Positions 21,973 through 31,473 are shown, counted from the stretch's first letter. The stretch: DNA of 64,000 nucleotides from CAVSRC01 sp963785065 (GCA_963785065.1 CAWATX010000004.1:1-64000), one strand, 5' to 3'. Made by a program: numbers and translations. The notes: generated from the letters alone by a model not told the origin.

Positions 21973-24900
21973 GTGAGTCGTATCGTCGAAGAGGTGGGCT
22001 TCGTCCATCTCCGGGTCCATTCCGCCTATTCGCTCCTGGAAGGCGCGCTGCCGCTGAAGCGGCTGATCGAGCTTGCTCGCGGCGACTGCATGCCGGCGCT
22101 GGGCATCGCCGACACCGGCAACCTGTTCGGCGCGCTCGAATTTTCCGAGAAGATGGTCGAGAAGGGCATCCAGCCGATCATCGGCTGCCAGGTGGCCGTC
22201 GATTTCGCCGATGGCGGCGAGGACAGCCGGGGCGGTGCGCCGGGGCGCGCCAGGCCGCTTGCCGACCTGGTGCTGATCGCAGCGACCGAGGCCGGCTACT
22301 GGAACCTGGTGCGGCTGGTCTCCGATTCCTACACGCAGAACGAAGCCGACGCGCGCGCCCACGTCGCCTTCGATGCGCTGGCGGCGCGCGGAGAAGGGCT
22401 GATCGTGCTCAGCGGCGGCCCCGGCGGGCCGATCAACCGGGCGCTGGTGGACGGGCAGGCGGCGCTTGCCGGGGAGCGGCTCGACCGGCTGGCGAAAGTC
22501 TTCGGCGACCGGCTCTATGTCGAGTTGCAGCGCCACGGTACCCAGGCCGAGCAGGCGGCCGAGCCGGTGCTGATCGACATGGCCTATCAACGCGGGCTGG
22601 CGCTGGTGGCGACCAACGAGGCCTTCTTCCCGACCCGCGACGATTATGACGCCCATGACGCGCTGATCGCCATCGCCGAGGGCGCGGTGATCGCCGATGG
22701 CGCGCGGCGGCGGCTGACGCCGGAGCACTATTTCAAGAGCCGCGCCGAGATGGTGGCGCTGTTCGCGGACCTGCCCGAGGCGGTCGAGAACACGGTCGAG
22801 ATCGCGCTGCGCTGTGCGTGGTGGCCGCGCATCCAGAAGCCGATATTGCCGCGCTTCGCCGGCGCCGGCGCCGATCCGGAGGAGGCCGACCGCGCCGAGG
22901 CGCAGGTGCTCCGCGAATCCGCGATCGCCGGGCTGGCCAAGCGGCTGGAGGCCCACGGGCTGGCGCCGGGCTTCAGCGAAGAGGACTACCGGCAGCGGCT
23001 CGACTACGAGCTCGGCGTCATCGAGAAGATGAAGTATCCGGGCTACTTCCTGATCGTCGCCGACTTCATCCAGTGGGCCAAGTCGCAGGGCATCCCGGTC
23101 GGGCCGGGGCGCGGTTCCGGCGCCGGCTCGCTGGTCGCCTGGGCGACCACGATCACCGACCTCGACCCGCTGCGCTTCAACCTGATCTTCGAGCGCTTTC
23201 TCAATCCCGACCGCGTGTCGATGCCGGACTTCGACGTCGATTTCTGCCAGAACCGGCGCGACGAGGTGATCCAGTACGTCCAGCACAAATACGGCGCCGA
23301 CCAGGTGGCGCAGATCATCACCTTCGGCACGCTGCAGGCGCGCGCCGTGCTGCGCGACGTCGGGCGCGTGCTGCAGATGCCCTATGGCCAGGTCGACCGG
23401 CTCGCCAAGATGGTGCCGGCGAACCCGGCCAATCCGGTAACGCTGGCCCAGGCGGTGGCGGGCGAGCCGCAGCTTCAGGCGGCGCGCGACGGCGACGAGA
23501 TGGTGGCGCGGCTGCTCGAGATCGCCATGAAGCTCGAGGGGCTCTACCGCCACGCCTCGACCCACGCCGCCGGCATCGTCATCGGCGACCGGCCGCTCTA
23601 TCAGCTCGTGCCGCTCTATCGCGATCCGCGCTCGGGCATGACGGTCAGCCAGTTCAACATGAAATGGGTGGACCAGGCGGGGCTGGTGAAGTTCGACTTC
23701 CTCGGCCTGAAGACGCTGACCGTGCTCGACGTGGCGGTGAAGCTCATCCGCCGGAGGGGCGTCGATCTCGACCTGTCGAAGATTCCGCTCGACGATGCCG
23801 GTACCTTCGAGATGCTGCAGCGCGGCGATACGGTCGGCGTGTTCCAGGTTGAAAGCGCGGGCATGCGCCGGGCGCTTGTCGACATGAAGCCCGACCGCTT
23901 CGAGGACATCGTGGCGCTGGTGGCGCTCTACCGGCCGGGGCCGATGGCCAACATCCCGACCTATTGCGCCCGCAAACTCGGCAACGAGCCGGTGGAATAT
24001 CTCCATCCGATCCTCAAGCCGATCCTCGAGCCAACCTACGGCATCATCACCTATCAGGAGCAGGTGCAGCAGATCGCCCGCGACATGGCCGGCTACACGC
24101 TGGCCGAGGCTGACCTGTTGCGCCGCGCCATGGGCAAGAAGATCAAGGCGGAGATGGACGCCCAGCGCGGCCGCTTCATGGCCGGCGCGGCCGAGCGCGG
24201 CTATGGCAAGGAGCTGGCGACCGAGATCTTCGACGCCTGCGCCAAGTTCGCCGAATACGGCTTCAACAAGTCGCATTCGGCGCCCTATGCGCTGATCACC
24301 TATCAGACGGCCTATCTCAAGGCGAACTATCCGGCCGAGTTCATGGCCGCCTCGCTGACGCTGGACTCGGGCAACACCGACAAGATCGCCGAGTTCCGGC
24401 GCGAGGCGATCCGGCTCGGGGTGCCGGTCGAGGCGCCCTCGGTCAACCGCTGCGGCGTCGCCTTCGACGTCGCCTATGACGCCGACGGCAAGGGCCGCAT
24501 CCTCTACTCGCTGGCCGCACTCAAGGGCGTCGGCGCCTCCGCCGTGGAAAGCCTGGAGGAGGTGCGCGGCAGCGAGCCCTTCCGCGACCTCGCCGATTTT
24601 GGCCGGCGGATCAATCCCAAGGTGATCAACAAGCGCGTGCTGGAGAGCCTGATCGCGGCCGGCGCGCTGGACGAACTGGAGAGCGACCGGGCGCGGCTCA
24701 GCGCCGGCGTCGACCGCATCCTCGGCATGGCGAGCCGCCTGCAGGAGAGCGCCGCGGTCGGCCAGGCCGACATGTTCGGTGGCAGCGACGATCGCCAGCC
24801 GCTGCTCCTGCCGGTGGTCGAGCCGTGGGTGGCGGCAGAGAAGCTGAAGCGCGAGCACGATGCGGTCGGCTTCTATCTCTCCGCCCATCCGCTGGATGAG

Positions 24901-25449
24901 TATGCCGGCGTGCTCGCCAAGATGCGCGTGCAGACATGGGCGGAGTTCGCCCAGTCAGTCCATGCCGGGGCGACGGCCGGACGGCTGGCGGCGACGGTGA
25001 CCTCGAAGCAGGAACGGCGCACGCGCACCGGCAACAAGATGGGCGTGATCCAGCTCTCCGATTCCACCGGCGCCTTCGAGGCGGTCGCCTTCTCGGAGGA
25101 GCTCAACCGCTTTCGCGAGCTGCTCGAGCCCGGTCAGTCAGTGGTGGTGCTGGTCAATGCCGAGGAACGGCCGGAGGGCATCAACATGCGCCTCCAGTCG
25201 GTGGAGTCGCTCGACCGGGTGATGGCCGGACTGAAACAGATCCGCGTCTTCGTGCGCGACCCGGCGCCGCTGGCGAGCGTCCAGCGCCAGCTTGGCACCA
25301 AAGGCGAGGGCGAGGCGAGCCTGGTGCTGCTGCTTGACGAGGGCAGGCAGGAGGTCGAGATGCGGCTGCCCGGCCGCTATGCGGTGACCCCGCAGATCGC
25401 CTCGGCGCTGCGCGCGGTGCGCGGCGTGGTGCAGGTGGAGCTGGTCTAG
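21973..25449 (+). CDS. dnaE: DNA polymerase III subunit alpha (DnaE1)
   Basis: About 1158 residues, normal for the replicative alpha subunit. The PHP domain begins FVHLRVHSAYSLLEGALPLK. The polymerase core has GPGRGSGAGSLVAWATTITD and the catalytic carboxylates in MPDFDVDFCQNRRDEVIQY. The fingers/beta-binding region follows, then a C-terminal OB fold (ATVTSKQERRTRTGNKMGVI). I chose GTG 21973 because CGAGGAGAACCGCATC precedes it and the family's N-terminus starts there; ATG 21904 would add 23 residues without similarity. It is the chromosomal replicase, not the SOS-linked DnaE2. Confidence 0.95.
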   Translation: MSRIVEEVGFVHLRVHSAYSLLEGALPLKRLIELARGDCMPALGIADTGNLFGALEFSEKMVEKGIQPIIGCQVAVDFADGGEDSRGGAPGRARPLADLVLIAATEAGYWNLVRLVSDSYTQNEADARAHVAFDALAARGEGLIVLSGGPGGPINRALVDGQAALAGERLDRLAKVFGDRLYVELQRHGTQAEQAAEPVLIDMAYQRGLALVATNEAFFPTRDDYDAHDALIAIAEGAVIADGARRRLTPEHYFKSRAEMVALFADLPEAVENTVEIALRCAWWPRIQKPILPRFAGAGADPEEADRAEAQVLRESAIAGLAKRLEAHGLAPGFSEEDYRQRLDYELGVIEKMKYPGYFLIVADFIQWAKSQGIPVGPGRGSGAGSLVAWATTITDLDPLRFNLIFERFLNPDRVSMPDFDVDFCQNRRDEVIQYVQHKYGADQVAQIITFGTLQARAVLRDVGRVLQMPYGQVDRLAKMVPANPANPVTLAQAVAGEPQLQAARDGDEMVARLLEIAMKLEGLYRHASTHAAGIVIGDRPLYQLVPLYRDPRSGMTVSQFNMKWVDQAGLVKFDFLGLKTLTVLDVAVKLIRRRGVDLDLSKIPLDDAGTFEMLQRGDTVGVFQVESAGMRRALVDMKPDRFEDIVALVALYRPGPMANIPTYCARKLGNEPVEYLHPILKPILEPTYGIITYQEQVQQIARDMAGYTLAEADLLRRAMGKKIKAEMDAQRGRFMAGAAERGYGKELATEIFDACAKFAEYGFNKSHSAPYALITYQTAYLKANYPAEFMAASLTLDSGNTDKIAEFRREAIRLGVPVEAPSVNRCGVAFDVAYDADGKGRILYSLAALKGVGASAVESLEEVRGSEPFRDLADFGRRINPKVINKRVLESLIAAGALDELESDRARLSAGVDRILGMASRLQESAAVGQADMFGGSDDRQPLLLPVVEPWVAAEKLKREHDAVGFYLSAHPLDEYAGVLAKMRVQTWAEFAQSVHAGATAGRLAATVTSKQERRTRTGNKMGVIQLSDSTGAFEAVAFSEELNRFRELLEPGQSVVVLVNAEERPEGINMRLQSVESLDRVMAGLKQIRVFVRDPAPLASVQRQLGTKGEGEASLVLLLDEGRQEVEMRLPGRYAVTPQIASALRAVRGVVQVELV

Positions 25450-25466
25450 GGGCCTGGCTCCCGTGG

Positions 25467-26336
25467 CTACGCCGCTTCGGTCTTTTGACGCAGCCTTTCG
25501 AGCAGGCGGTGCAGCTTGTCGATCGTGCCGTCGGCGGAGAGCGGCGTATAGACGATGACCCTCTGGCCGTTGCTGCCGTCGACGGCGAGGCTGGTATATT
25601 CGAAGGTCATCGGCCCCATCTCGGGATGGCGGATGCGCTTGTCGCCGTGAATCGGCGCGAGCACGTCGTGGCGCGGCCACCAGGCGCGGAATTCGGGGCT
25701 CTTCTCGGCAAGCGTCGCGATCAGCCGCTCGTAGTCCGGATGGCCGGCATAGCGGGCCGTGTCGGCACGGAAGGTGGCGAGCGTCACCGGCGCGATCGCT
25801 TCCCAATCGACCAGCAGGCGGCGATGGGCGGGATTGGCGAAGACGTTGTGCATGATGTTGCGCTCGTCGGCCGGCAGGCGGCTGTAATCGCCGAACACGG
25901 CGACCGCCGCGTCGTTCCAGGCGAGCAGGTCCCAGCGCCATCCGGTGACGTAAGCGGGCTGCGCGTCCATGCTCTTCAGCATGCGGCGCACGCCTTCGTC
26001 GACCTCCTGTGACGGGGGCACGTCGACCTCCGGCGGAGGCCGGCCGCCAAGAGTGAACAGGTGGCGGATCTCGGACGGATCGAGGCGGAGCGCGCCGGCC
26101 AGTCCCGACAACGCCTCCGGCGAGGGCCGCACGTCGCGGCCCTGCTCAAGCCACGTGTACCAGGTGGTGCCGACGCCGGCGAGCATGGCCACCTCCTCGC
26201 GGCGGAGTCCGGGCGTGCGCCGGCGCGTGCCCGGCGGCAGGCCGACATCGGCTGGAGCGAGGCGCTCACGGCGCGAGCGCAGGAACGCTGCGAGGGTCTG
26301 TTGGCGGGCTTCGATGCGGGGATCGGTGTCTGTCAT
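25467..26336 (-). CDS. XRE-family regulator with MmyB-like ligand-binding domain
   Basis: 289 residues. An N-terminal HTH contains RRRTPGLRREEVAMLAGVGT and TWYTWLEQGRDVRPS, the hallmark of this group. The C-terminal PAS-like MmyB domain (LLAWNDAAVAVFGDYSRLPA, NVFANPAHRRLLVDWE) in Streptomyces relatives binds fatty acids. ATG 26336 (MTDTDPRIEARQ) is preferred to an upstream frame to 26435. It is divergent from the SDR gene at 26437, the usual arrangement for this regulator and its target. Confidence 0.9.
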   Translation of the reverse strand: MTDTDPRIEARQQTLAAFLRSRRERLAPADVGLPPGTRRRTPGLRREEVAMLAGVGTTWYTWLEQGRDVRPSPEALSGLAGALRLDPSEIRHLFTLGGRPPPEVDVPPSQEVDEGVRRMLKSMDAQPAYVTGWRWDLLAWNDAAVAVFGDYSRLPADERNIMHNVFANPAHRRLLVDWEAIAPVTLATFRADTARYAGHPDYERLIATLAEKSPEFRAWWPRHDVLAPIHGDKRIRHPEMGPMTFEYTSLAVDGSNGQRVIVYTPLSADGTIDKLHRLLERLRQKTEAA

Positions 26337-26436
26337 GGGCGCCAGCATAGCAGGATCGATACCAGGATAAATTGGGAACTGGTTGGCTTTCGCAGCCATG
26401 GCCATGTTGGGTCGCGCAACCTTCATGGAGCTCAAG

Positions 26437-27153
26437 ATGTCTTCACAACATGCTGTTATCGTTGGCGGAACTTCTGGGATTGGCCTGGCCGCCGCGCGTC
26501 ACCTGAAAGCGCTTGGCCTGGCGGTCACCGTCGCCGGCCGGGACAGGGCGAAGATCGACGCGGCCGCCAAGGCCATCGACGGGGTCGCGGCGATCGCGTT
26601 CGATGCGCGTGACCCGATGGCGGCGCGCGCCGCCTTCGCCGAGCTAGAGACGGTGGACCACCTGATCCTCGCACTCGGCGGCAACCGGGGGGCCGGTCCG
26701 ATCAGCTCGCTGTCGGGGGAAGACTTCCGCGCGCCGTTTGAGGACAAGACGTTCCCGCATGTCGTCTGCGTGCAGGCGGCGCTGCCGGTGCTTGGCCCGC
26801 GGGCGAGCATCACGCTGGTGTCGGCGGTGTCGGCCCAGGCGGCGATGCCGGGCACGGCGGGGCTGGCGGCGGCGAATGCGGCGATCGAGGCGCTGGTGCC
26901 GATCCTCGCGGTGGAACTCAAGCCGATGCGGGTCAACGGCGTGTCGCCCGGCGTCATCGACACGGCCTGGTGGGACTTCCTGCCGGCCGAGCAGAAGGCG
27001 GCGGCGTTTGCCGAGTTTGCGGGACGGACTCCGGTCGGGCGCATCGGCACCGCCGCCGACGTCGCCAAGGCAATCGCGTTCCTGGTCGATGATGGCTTCA
27101 TGAGCGGCCATGTGCTGGTCTGCGATGGCGGCGCGCGGCTGGGCATGGGCTGA
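26437..27153 (+). CDS. Short-chain dehydrogenase/reductase with altered active site
   Basis: 238 residues with an intact Rossmann nucleotide motif (VIVGGTSGIGLAAARHLKAL) and the C-terminal SDR end (GHVLVCDGGARL). The catalytic serine strand is TLVSAVSAQ, but where YxxxK should follow the sequence reads AGLAAANAAIEALV, with neither the tyrosine nor the lysine. It may bind NAD(P) without classical SDR chemistry. ATG 26437 has GGAG six bases upstream. It is probably controlled by the divergent MmyB-like regulator. Confidence 0.9.
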   Translation: MSSQHAVIVGGTSGIGLAAARHLKALGLAVTVAGRDRAKIDAAAKAIDGVAAIAFDARDPMAARAAFAELETVDHLILALGGNRGAGPISSLSGEDFRAPFEDKTFPHVVCVQAALPVLGPRASITLVSAVSAQAAMPGTAGLAAANAAIEALVPILAVELKPMRVNGVSPGVIDTAWWDFLPAEQKAAAFAEFAGRTPVGRIGTAADVAKAIAFLVDDGFMSGHVLVCDGGARLGMG

Positions 27154-27203
27154 GGGCTTCACGTTCGCGTGGGGGAACTGGCATCGCGGGGCCGTTCGCC
27201 GCT

Positions 27204-28112
27204 ATGGTGGCGCGCATGATGCGCACAGCCATAGCCATAGCCGCCGCCCTTCTCGTCGCCACGCTCAGCGTCGCCGCGCAAGCGGCGGGCTACCGGCTCG
27301 CGCCGTTCAAGGACGACCTGTTCAAGTATCCCGCCATCCTGCAGGTCCAGGACGACGGCAACTACGTCATGGTCGACTACTCCAAGAAGCGCGACCTCTA
27401 CGGCCGCGACACGATCGTGGAGAAGAAGGCCAAGGACGAATATGTCAGCCTGGTGGGCTCGGCGACCTATGAATATGAGGGCGCCTACAACACGACGCTG
27501 CACTACATGGGCAGCGGCAAGGTGGCCGGCGGCGCCAAGGCGGTGGTCATCTATATCCACGGCATGGGCGGCAGCCGCGTGCAGGGCGTCAACGAGTGGA
27601 TGTTCGGCGGCAACTTCAACCGCATCATGAACCTGATGAAAGAGAACGACGGCGCCTACCTGTCGCCCGACTTCTCCGATTTCGGGTCGCGCGGCACCGC
27701 CGATATCCGCAACCTGGTCCTCGACCAGGCGCAACGCTCGCCGCATGCGGCGATCTTCATCGCCTGTGGTTCGTGGGGCGGGGCGATCTGCTGGCAGCTC
27801 GCCGCCGACCCCAAGGCGGTCGGCCATATATCCGGGCTGCTGCTGCTCGGCTCCAACCATGACGACCGCTTCATCGGCTCGCCCGCGGTGACCGGCAAGG
27901 GCCGCAGCTTCCCGGTCTATATCGGTCACGGCACCGCCGATCCGATCTATGGCTGGAAGGACGAGGTGAAATTCTACAACCGCGTGCGTGCGGCCAATCC
28001 CGCCTATCCGATCAAGTGCGCGATCTTCAACACCGGCGTCCACGGTACGCCGATCCGCATGACCGACTGGCGGCTGATCCTGAACTGGATGCTGCAGGTG
28101 GACGGACGCTGA
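27204..28112 (+). CDS. Exported alpha/beta-hydrolase-like protein
   Basis: 302 residues with a signal peptide (MRTAIAIAAALLVATLSVAA, cleavage near AQAAG). IYIHGMGGSR matches the oxyanion strand, ACGSWGGAICWQ the nucleophile elbow (Ser in GSWGG), GHGTADPIYG the acid loop, and NTGVHGTPIRM the catalytic histidine. It is therefore probably a periplasmic serine hydrolase; substrate unknown. The DUF1402 gene follows 153 bp downstream. Confidence 0.82.
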   Translation: MVARMMRTAIAIAAALLVATLSVAAQAAGYRLAPFKDDLFKYPAILQVQDDGNYVMVDYSKKRDLYGRDTIVEKKAKDEYVSLVGSATYEYEGAYNTTLHYMGSGKVAGGAKAVVIYIHGMGGSRVQGVNEWMFGGNFNRIMNLMKENDGAYLSPDFSDFGSRGTADIRNLVLDQAQRSPHAAIFIACGSWGGAICWQLAADPKAVGHISGLLLLGSNHDDRFIGSPAVTGKGRSFPVYIGHGTADPIYGWKDEVKFYNRVRAANPAYPIKCAIFNTGVHGTPIRMTDWRLILNWMLQVDGR

Positions 28113-28265
28113 GGGACTGATCAGGGGGCGCCGTACAATCGCCTTGACCGTCGTGTACACGGCCAGCGATATCGCTTAAAGTTGAAAAAATGTAGACGTT
28201 GATGTGGTGACCGAGTTGATCGTGTGGCCTGAATGGCTGCCGATTTGAGTTGCGAGGGATGCGTC

Positions 28266-29270
28266 ATGGTTCGTGTTCGATGGGTCGCCATTGCCCTGGC
28301 GCTGACGACGGTCGTCTTCGGCGGGCCGGTATCGGCAAAATCCGACATCATCGTCGTTCCCGCCAGCTATCACGCCAAGACACAGCCGCCGGTGGCGGTG
28401 CAGTCCTTCCTGCTGACCCTGATGCAGCAGGGCGGTAGCCCGGACGACAAATACCACCACATCGTCAATGTGCTGGCCACCGACAAGCACCTGATGGACA
28501 ACATCAAGAAGGCGGCGCGCGTCTATGGCGTCGACCCGGTCGATGTGGTCGGCGCCATCGTCGGCGAGCACACATTCAACATGAACGTCTTCGATACGTT
28601 GCAGAGCTACTACGTGAAGGCCCTGCAATACATGAACAACAAGTCGCTGACGTTCCAGTATCAGGGGGAACTGGCCAAGGACTTCCTCAAGCGTCCGCAA
28701 TTCGCCCAGTGCGAGGCGATGACGGTCAACTACGACAAGTGGGATTGCCGCGAGACGGTGTGGAACCGCCAGTTCGCGGGCAAGGTCGCGGGCGGCAAGA
28801 TGTGGCCGATCAATCGGTTCAACCGCGTGTTCTTCGCCCCGGCGCATGCCGGCCAGACCTTCGGCGTCGGCCAGATTGGTCCGGTCGTCGCCTTGAGCGT
28901 CACCGATATCGTCCACAAGAAGAGCGGGCTGCCGCTGCTGTCCATCGACAACGCGCCGCAGGTGTTCGCGCAAATCATGAATCCGGACGCCTCGATGAAC
29001 TACATCGCCGCTTCGATCGCCGTCTCGATCGACAATTACAAGCGCATCGCCGGCTTCGATATCTCGCAGAACCCCGGGATCATCGCCACGCTCTACAATC
29101 TCGGCGATTCCCGCACCCGCGCCATTGACCTCAAGCTGATCAACGACCAGCGCGCCAAGAAGGGCCAGGCGCCGCAGTGGCCGCAGGAAAACTTCTACGG
29201 CTGGTTCATCAACGAGAAGGCCGCCGATTTGCGCAAGCTGGTCGACGGCGAGACGGTCTCCTCGCGCTGA
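28266..29270 (+). CDS. DUF1402 family exported protein, lysozyme-like
   Basis: 334 residues with a signal peptide (VRWVAIALALTTVVFGGPVS). It belongs to DUF1402, a family found mainly in Hyphomicrobiales. The order of motifs recalls lytic transglycosylases: YGVDPVDVVGAIVGEHTFNM offers a Glu in the catalytic position, GQTFGVGQIGPVVAL resembles the GLxQI motif, and PGIIATLYNLGD resembles the AxxYNAG motif. A peptidoglycan-cleaving role is an inference. ATG 28266 follows TTGCGAGGGATGCGTC. Confidence 0.87.
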   Translation: MVRVRWVAIALALTTVVFGGPVSAKSDIIVVPASYHAKTQPPVAVQSFLLTLMQQGGSPDDKYHHIVNVLATDKHLMDNIKKAARVYGVDPVDVVGAIVGEHTFNMNVFDTLQSYYVKALQYMNNKSLTFQYQGELAKDFLKRPQFAQCEAMTVNYDKWDCRETVWNRQFAGKVAGGKMWPINRFNRVFFAPAHAGQTFGVGQIGPVVALSVTDIVHKKSGLPLLSIDNAPQVFAQIMNPDASMNYIAASIAVSIDNYKRIAGFDISQNPGIIATLYNLGDSRTRAIDLKLINDQRAKKGQAPQWPQENFYGWFINEKAADLRKLVDGETVSSR

Positions 29271-29428
29271 GCGGCCGGCGGTTCGCTCACCGTTGCCGAC
29301 GACAGATTGATCCTCGACGCGCTGCCGGGCGGGGCCGTCACGTGCCGCGCGCGATAGTGTGAGTTGCCCTGCCGCGGTCGCGCCGGCGATAAACGCGCCC
29401 ATCGCGACCCCAAGCGAGGGAGGCAACC

Positions 29429-30181
29429 TTGGCGGTTCTATCGGACAAGCAGGAAGCGCTCTGCGCCGACAATCCTTTCGATTTCTCGGGGCTGAAGGCG
29501 GCCTTCGTCAATTGCACCCTCAAGCCGTCGCCCGAGGTCTCCAACACCGACGGGCTGATGGCCATGTCGGCGGCGATCATGCGCAAGGCGGGCGTTCAGG
29601 TGACCGACATCCGGCTGGTCGACCACAATGTCGCTTTCGGCGTCTATCCGGACATGACAGAGCACGGTTTCAGCCGAGACGACTGGCCGAAGACCATCTG
29701 GCCGGCGATCCACGAAGCGGACATCCTGGTGGTCGGCTCGCCGATCTGGCTCGGCCAGATGTCGGCGGTCGCCAAGCTCCTGATCGAGCGGCTCTACGCC
29801 ATGTCGGCGATGCTCAACGATAAGGGCCAGTGGATCTATTACGGCAAGGCCGGCGGCTGCGTGATCACCGGCAACGAAGACGGGGTGAAGCACTGCGCCA
29901 TGGAGATCCTCTATGCGCTGCAACACGTCGGCTACGTCATCCCGCCACAGGCCGATTGCGGCTGGATCGGCGACATCGGGCCGGGGCCGTCCTATCTCGA
30001 CGAGGGCTCGGGCGGGCCGGAAAACGAGTTTACCCAGCGCAACACCACCTTCATGACCTGGAACCTGATGCATGTCGCCCGGCTCCTGAAGGCGGCCGGC
30101 GGTTTTCCGGTCCACGGCAACCAGCGGGAGTTGTGGGACGCCGGCTGCCGGTTCGACTATCCGAACCCGGAATACCGGTAG
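29429..30181 (+). CDS. Flavodoxin-like / NADPH-dependent FMN reductase family protein
   Basis: 250 residues with a flavodoxin-like core: LKAAFVNCTLKPSPEVSNTD for the phosphate loop, ADILVVGSPIWLGQMSAVAK for the flavin-binding loop and KAGGCVITGNEDGVKHCAME. It probably carries FMN and reduces quinones or small acceptors. The start appears to be TTG 29429 after GCGAGGGAGGCAACC; no ATG or GTG fits better. Confidence 0.85.
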   Translation: MAVLSDKQEALCADNPFDFSGLKAAFVNCTLKPSPEVSNTDGLMAMSAAIMRKAGVQVTDIRLVDHNVAFGVYPDMTEHGFSRDDWPKTIWPAIHEADILVVGSPIWLGQMSAVAKLLIERLYAMSAMLNDKGQWIYYGKAGGCVITGNEDGVKHCAMEILYALQHVGYVIPPQADCGWIGDIGPGPSYLDEGSGGPENEFTQRNTTFMTWNLMHVARLLKAAGGFPVHGNQRELWDAGCRFDYPNPEYR

Positions 30182-30221
30182 GGGCGGGGAGGCGGGCAGC
30201 GGCAGGCCACCCGGCAATCCC

Positions 30222-30250
30222 TTGCTTTTGGCGAATCCTCCCCATATAAG
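30222..30250 (+). promoter_or_regulatory. Promoter of the rpsB-tsf operon
   Basis: TTGCTT (30222-30227), a 17-bp spacer and TATAAG (30245-30250), a good sigma-70-type match. Transcription would start near 30257 and give a leader of about 120 nt. Confidence 0.7.
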
Positions 30251-30265
30251 GCGCTCCATCTCACA

Positions 30266-30344
30266 CGCGGGGTTCGGGTCAATCGGCCGTCTCTGATCGG
30301 GCGAACGACCCTTCCGGTGTCCTCTTCTGGACTCAACCCCCGCG
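30266..30344 (+). promoter_or_regulatory. Structured rpsB leader, candidate ribosomal-protein autoregulatory element
   Basis: The leader can close a long-range stem CGCGGGG (30266-30272) with CCCCGCG (30338-30344). Inside, GGGTC (30276-30280) can pair with GACCC (30307-30311), or GTTCG (30272-30276) with CGAAC (30302-30306). rpsB leaders regulated by S2 are known in other bacteria; for this one regulation is an inference from structure. Confidence 0.4.
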
Positions 30345-30375
30345 GCGGCAGAACCGGTAAAGGAGCAAGGTAGTC

Positions 30376-31473
30376 ATGGCACTGCCCGATTATTCCATGC
30401 GTCAGCTGCTCGAGGCTGGCGTCCATTTCGGTCACCAGAAGCATCGCTGGAACCCCAAGATGGCTCAGTTCATCTTTGGGGTGCGCAACAACATCCACAT
30501 CATGGACCTGGCCCAGACGGTGCCCATGCTGCACCGCGCGCTGGAGGCGGTGAGCGATGCGGTCGCCAGTGGCGGGCGCGTGCTGTTCGTCGGCACCAAG
30601 CGCCAGGCGGCGGAGCCGCTGACGGCGGCGGCCAAGCGCTCGGCCCAGTATTACGTCAATGCGCGCTGGCTCGGCGGCATGCTGACCAACTGGAAGACGA
30701 TCTCGCGCTCGATCCAGCGGCTGCGCGAGCTGGAGACGCTGTTTGCCGGCGAGGCTCAGGGGCTGACCAAGAAAGAGCGCCTGATGCTGACCCGCGAGAA
30801 GGACAAGCTGGAAAAGGCGCTCGGCGGCATCAAGGACATGGGCGGCGTACCCAACCTCTTGTTCGTCATCGATACCAACAAGGAGGCGATCGCCATTCAG
30901 GAGGCCAACCGCCTCGGCATCCCGGTGGTGGCGATCGTCGATTCCAACTGCGATCCGGACAACATCGCCTATCCGATTCCTGGCAATGACGACGCAGGCC
31001 GCGCCATCACGCTCTATTGCGACCTCATCGCCAAGGCGGCGATCGACGGCATCAGCCGCGGCCAGGGCGAGGCGGGCATCGACATCGGCGCCCAGGAAGA
31101 GGTGCCCGAGGAACCGGTGGTGCTGGAGCCGGTGGTTGAGGCAGAGGCCGACGTCGACATGACGGCGGCCGAAGCGCTGGAGCCGCAGGCCCGCGACGCC
31201 GGCAAGGGCGCCGCCAAGACGGCGGCGGCTCCGGCCGAGCCGGTCGAGCCGCTGTTCGAAACGCCGGCGGGCGCGCCCGACGACCTCAAGAAGATCTCGG
31301 GTGTCGGCCCGGTGCTTGAGAAGAAGCTCAATGCGCTCGGCGTCACCCGCTTCGACCAGGTGGCCAACTTCTCCGACGAGGACATCGCCAAGGTGGACGA
31401 CGCCCTCAACTTCAAGGGCCGGATCATGCGCGACGACTGGATCGGGCAGGCAAAGACCCTGGCCGGCGGCTAG
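30376..31473 (+). CDS. rpsB: 30S ribosomal protein S2 with C-terminal helix-hairpin-helix extension
   Basis: 365 residues, against about 240 in E. coli. The S2 core is complete (MRQLLEAGVHFGHQKHRWNP, FVGTKRQAAEPLTAAA, NARWLGGMLTNWKTI, GIPVVAIVDSNCDPDNIAYP). After an acidic and Ala-rich linker (about 240-300) the last 65 residues form a helix-hairpin-helix-like module (DDLKKISGVGPVLEKKLNAL, DEDIAKVDDAL) of the type attached to several Hyphomicrobiales ribosomal proteins. First gene of the rpsB-tsf operon. Confidence 0.97.
   Translation: MALPDYSMRQLLEAGVHFGHQKHRWNPKMAQFIFGVRNNIHIMDLAQTVPMLHRALEAVSDAVASGGRVLFVGTKRQAAEPLTAAAKRSAQYYVNARWLGGMLTNWKTISRSIQRLRELETLFAGEAQGLTKKERLMLTREKDKLEKALGGIKDMGGVPNLLFVIDTNKEAIAIQEANRLGIPVVAIVDSNCDPDNIAYPIPGNDDAGRAITLYCDLIAKAAIDGISRGQGEAGIDIGAQEEVPEEPVVLEPVVEAEADVDMTAAEALEPQARDAGKGAAKTAAAPAEPVEPLFETPAGAPDDLKKISGVGPVLEKKLNALGVTRFDQVANFSDEDIAKVDDALNFKGRIMRDDWIGQAKTLAGG

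Noticed and set aside
21547..24888. 1113-codon minus-strand frame opposite dnaE
   Set aside because: Antisense shadow of a high-GC gene; low-complexity His/Arg/Asp composition, while the plus strand is clearly DnaE.
30260..30300. GGTTCGGGTC resembling a tRNA T-arm
   Set aside because: No acceptor stem, anticodon arm or CCA context; it fits better as part of the rpsB leader. No tRNA or rRNA gene was recognised in the window.
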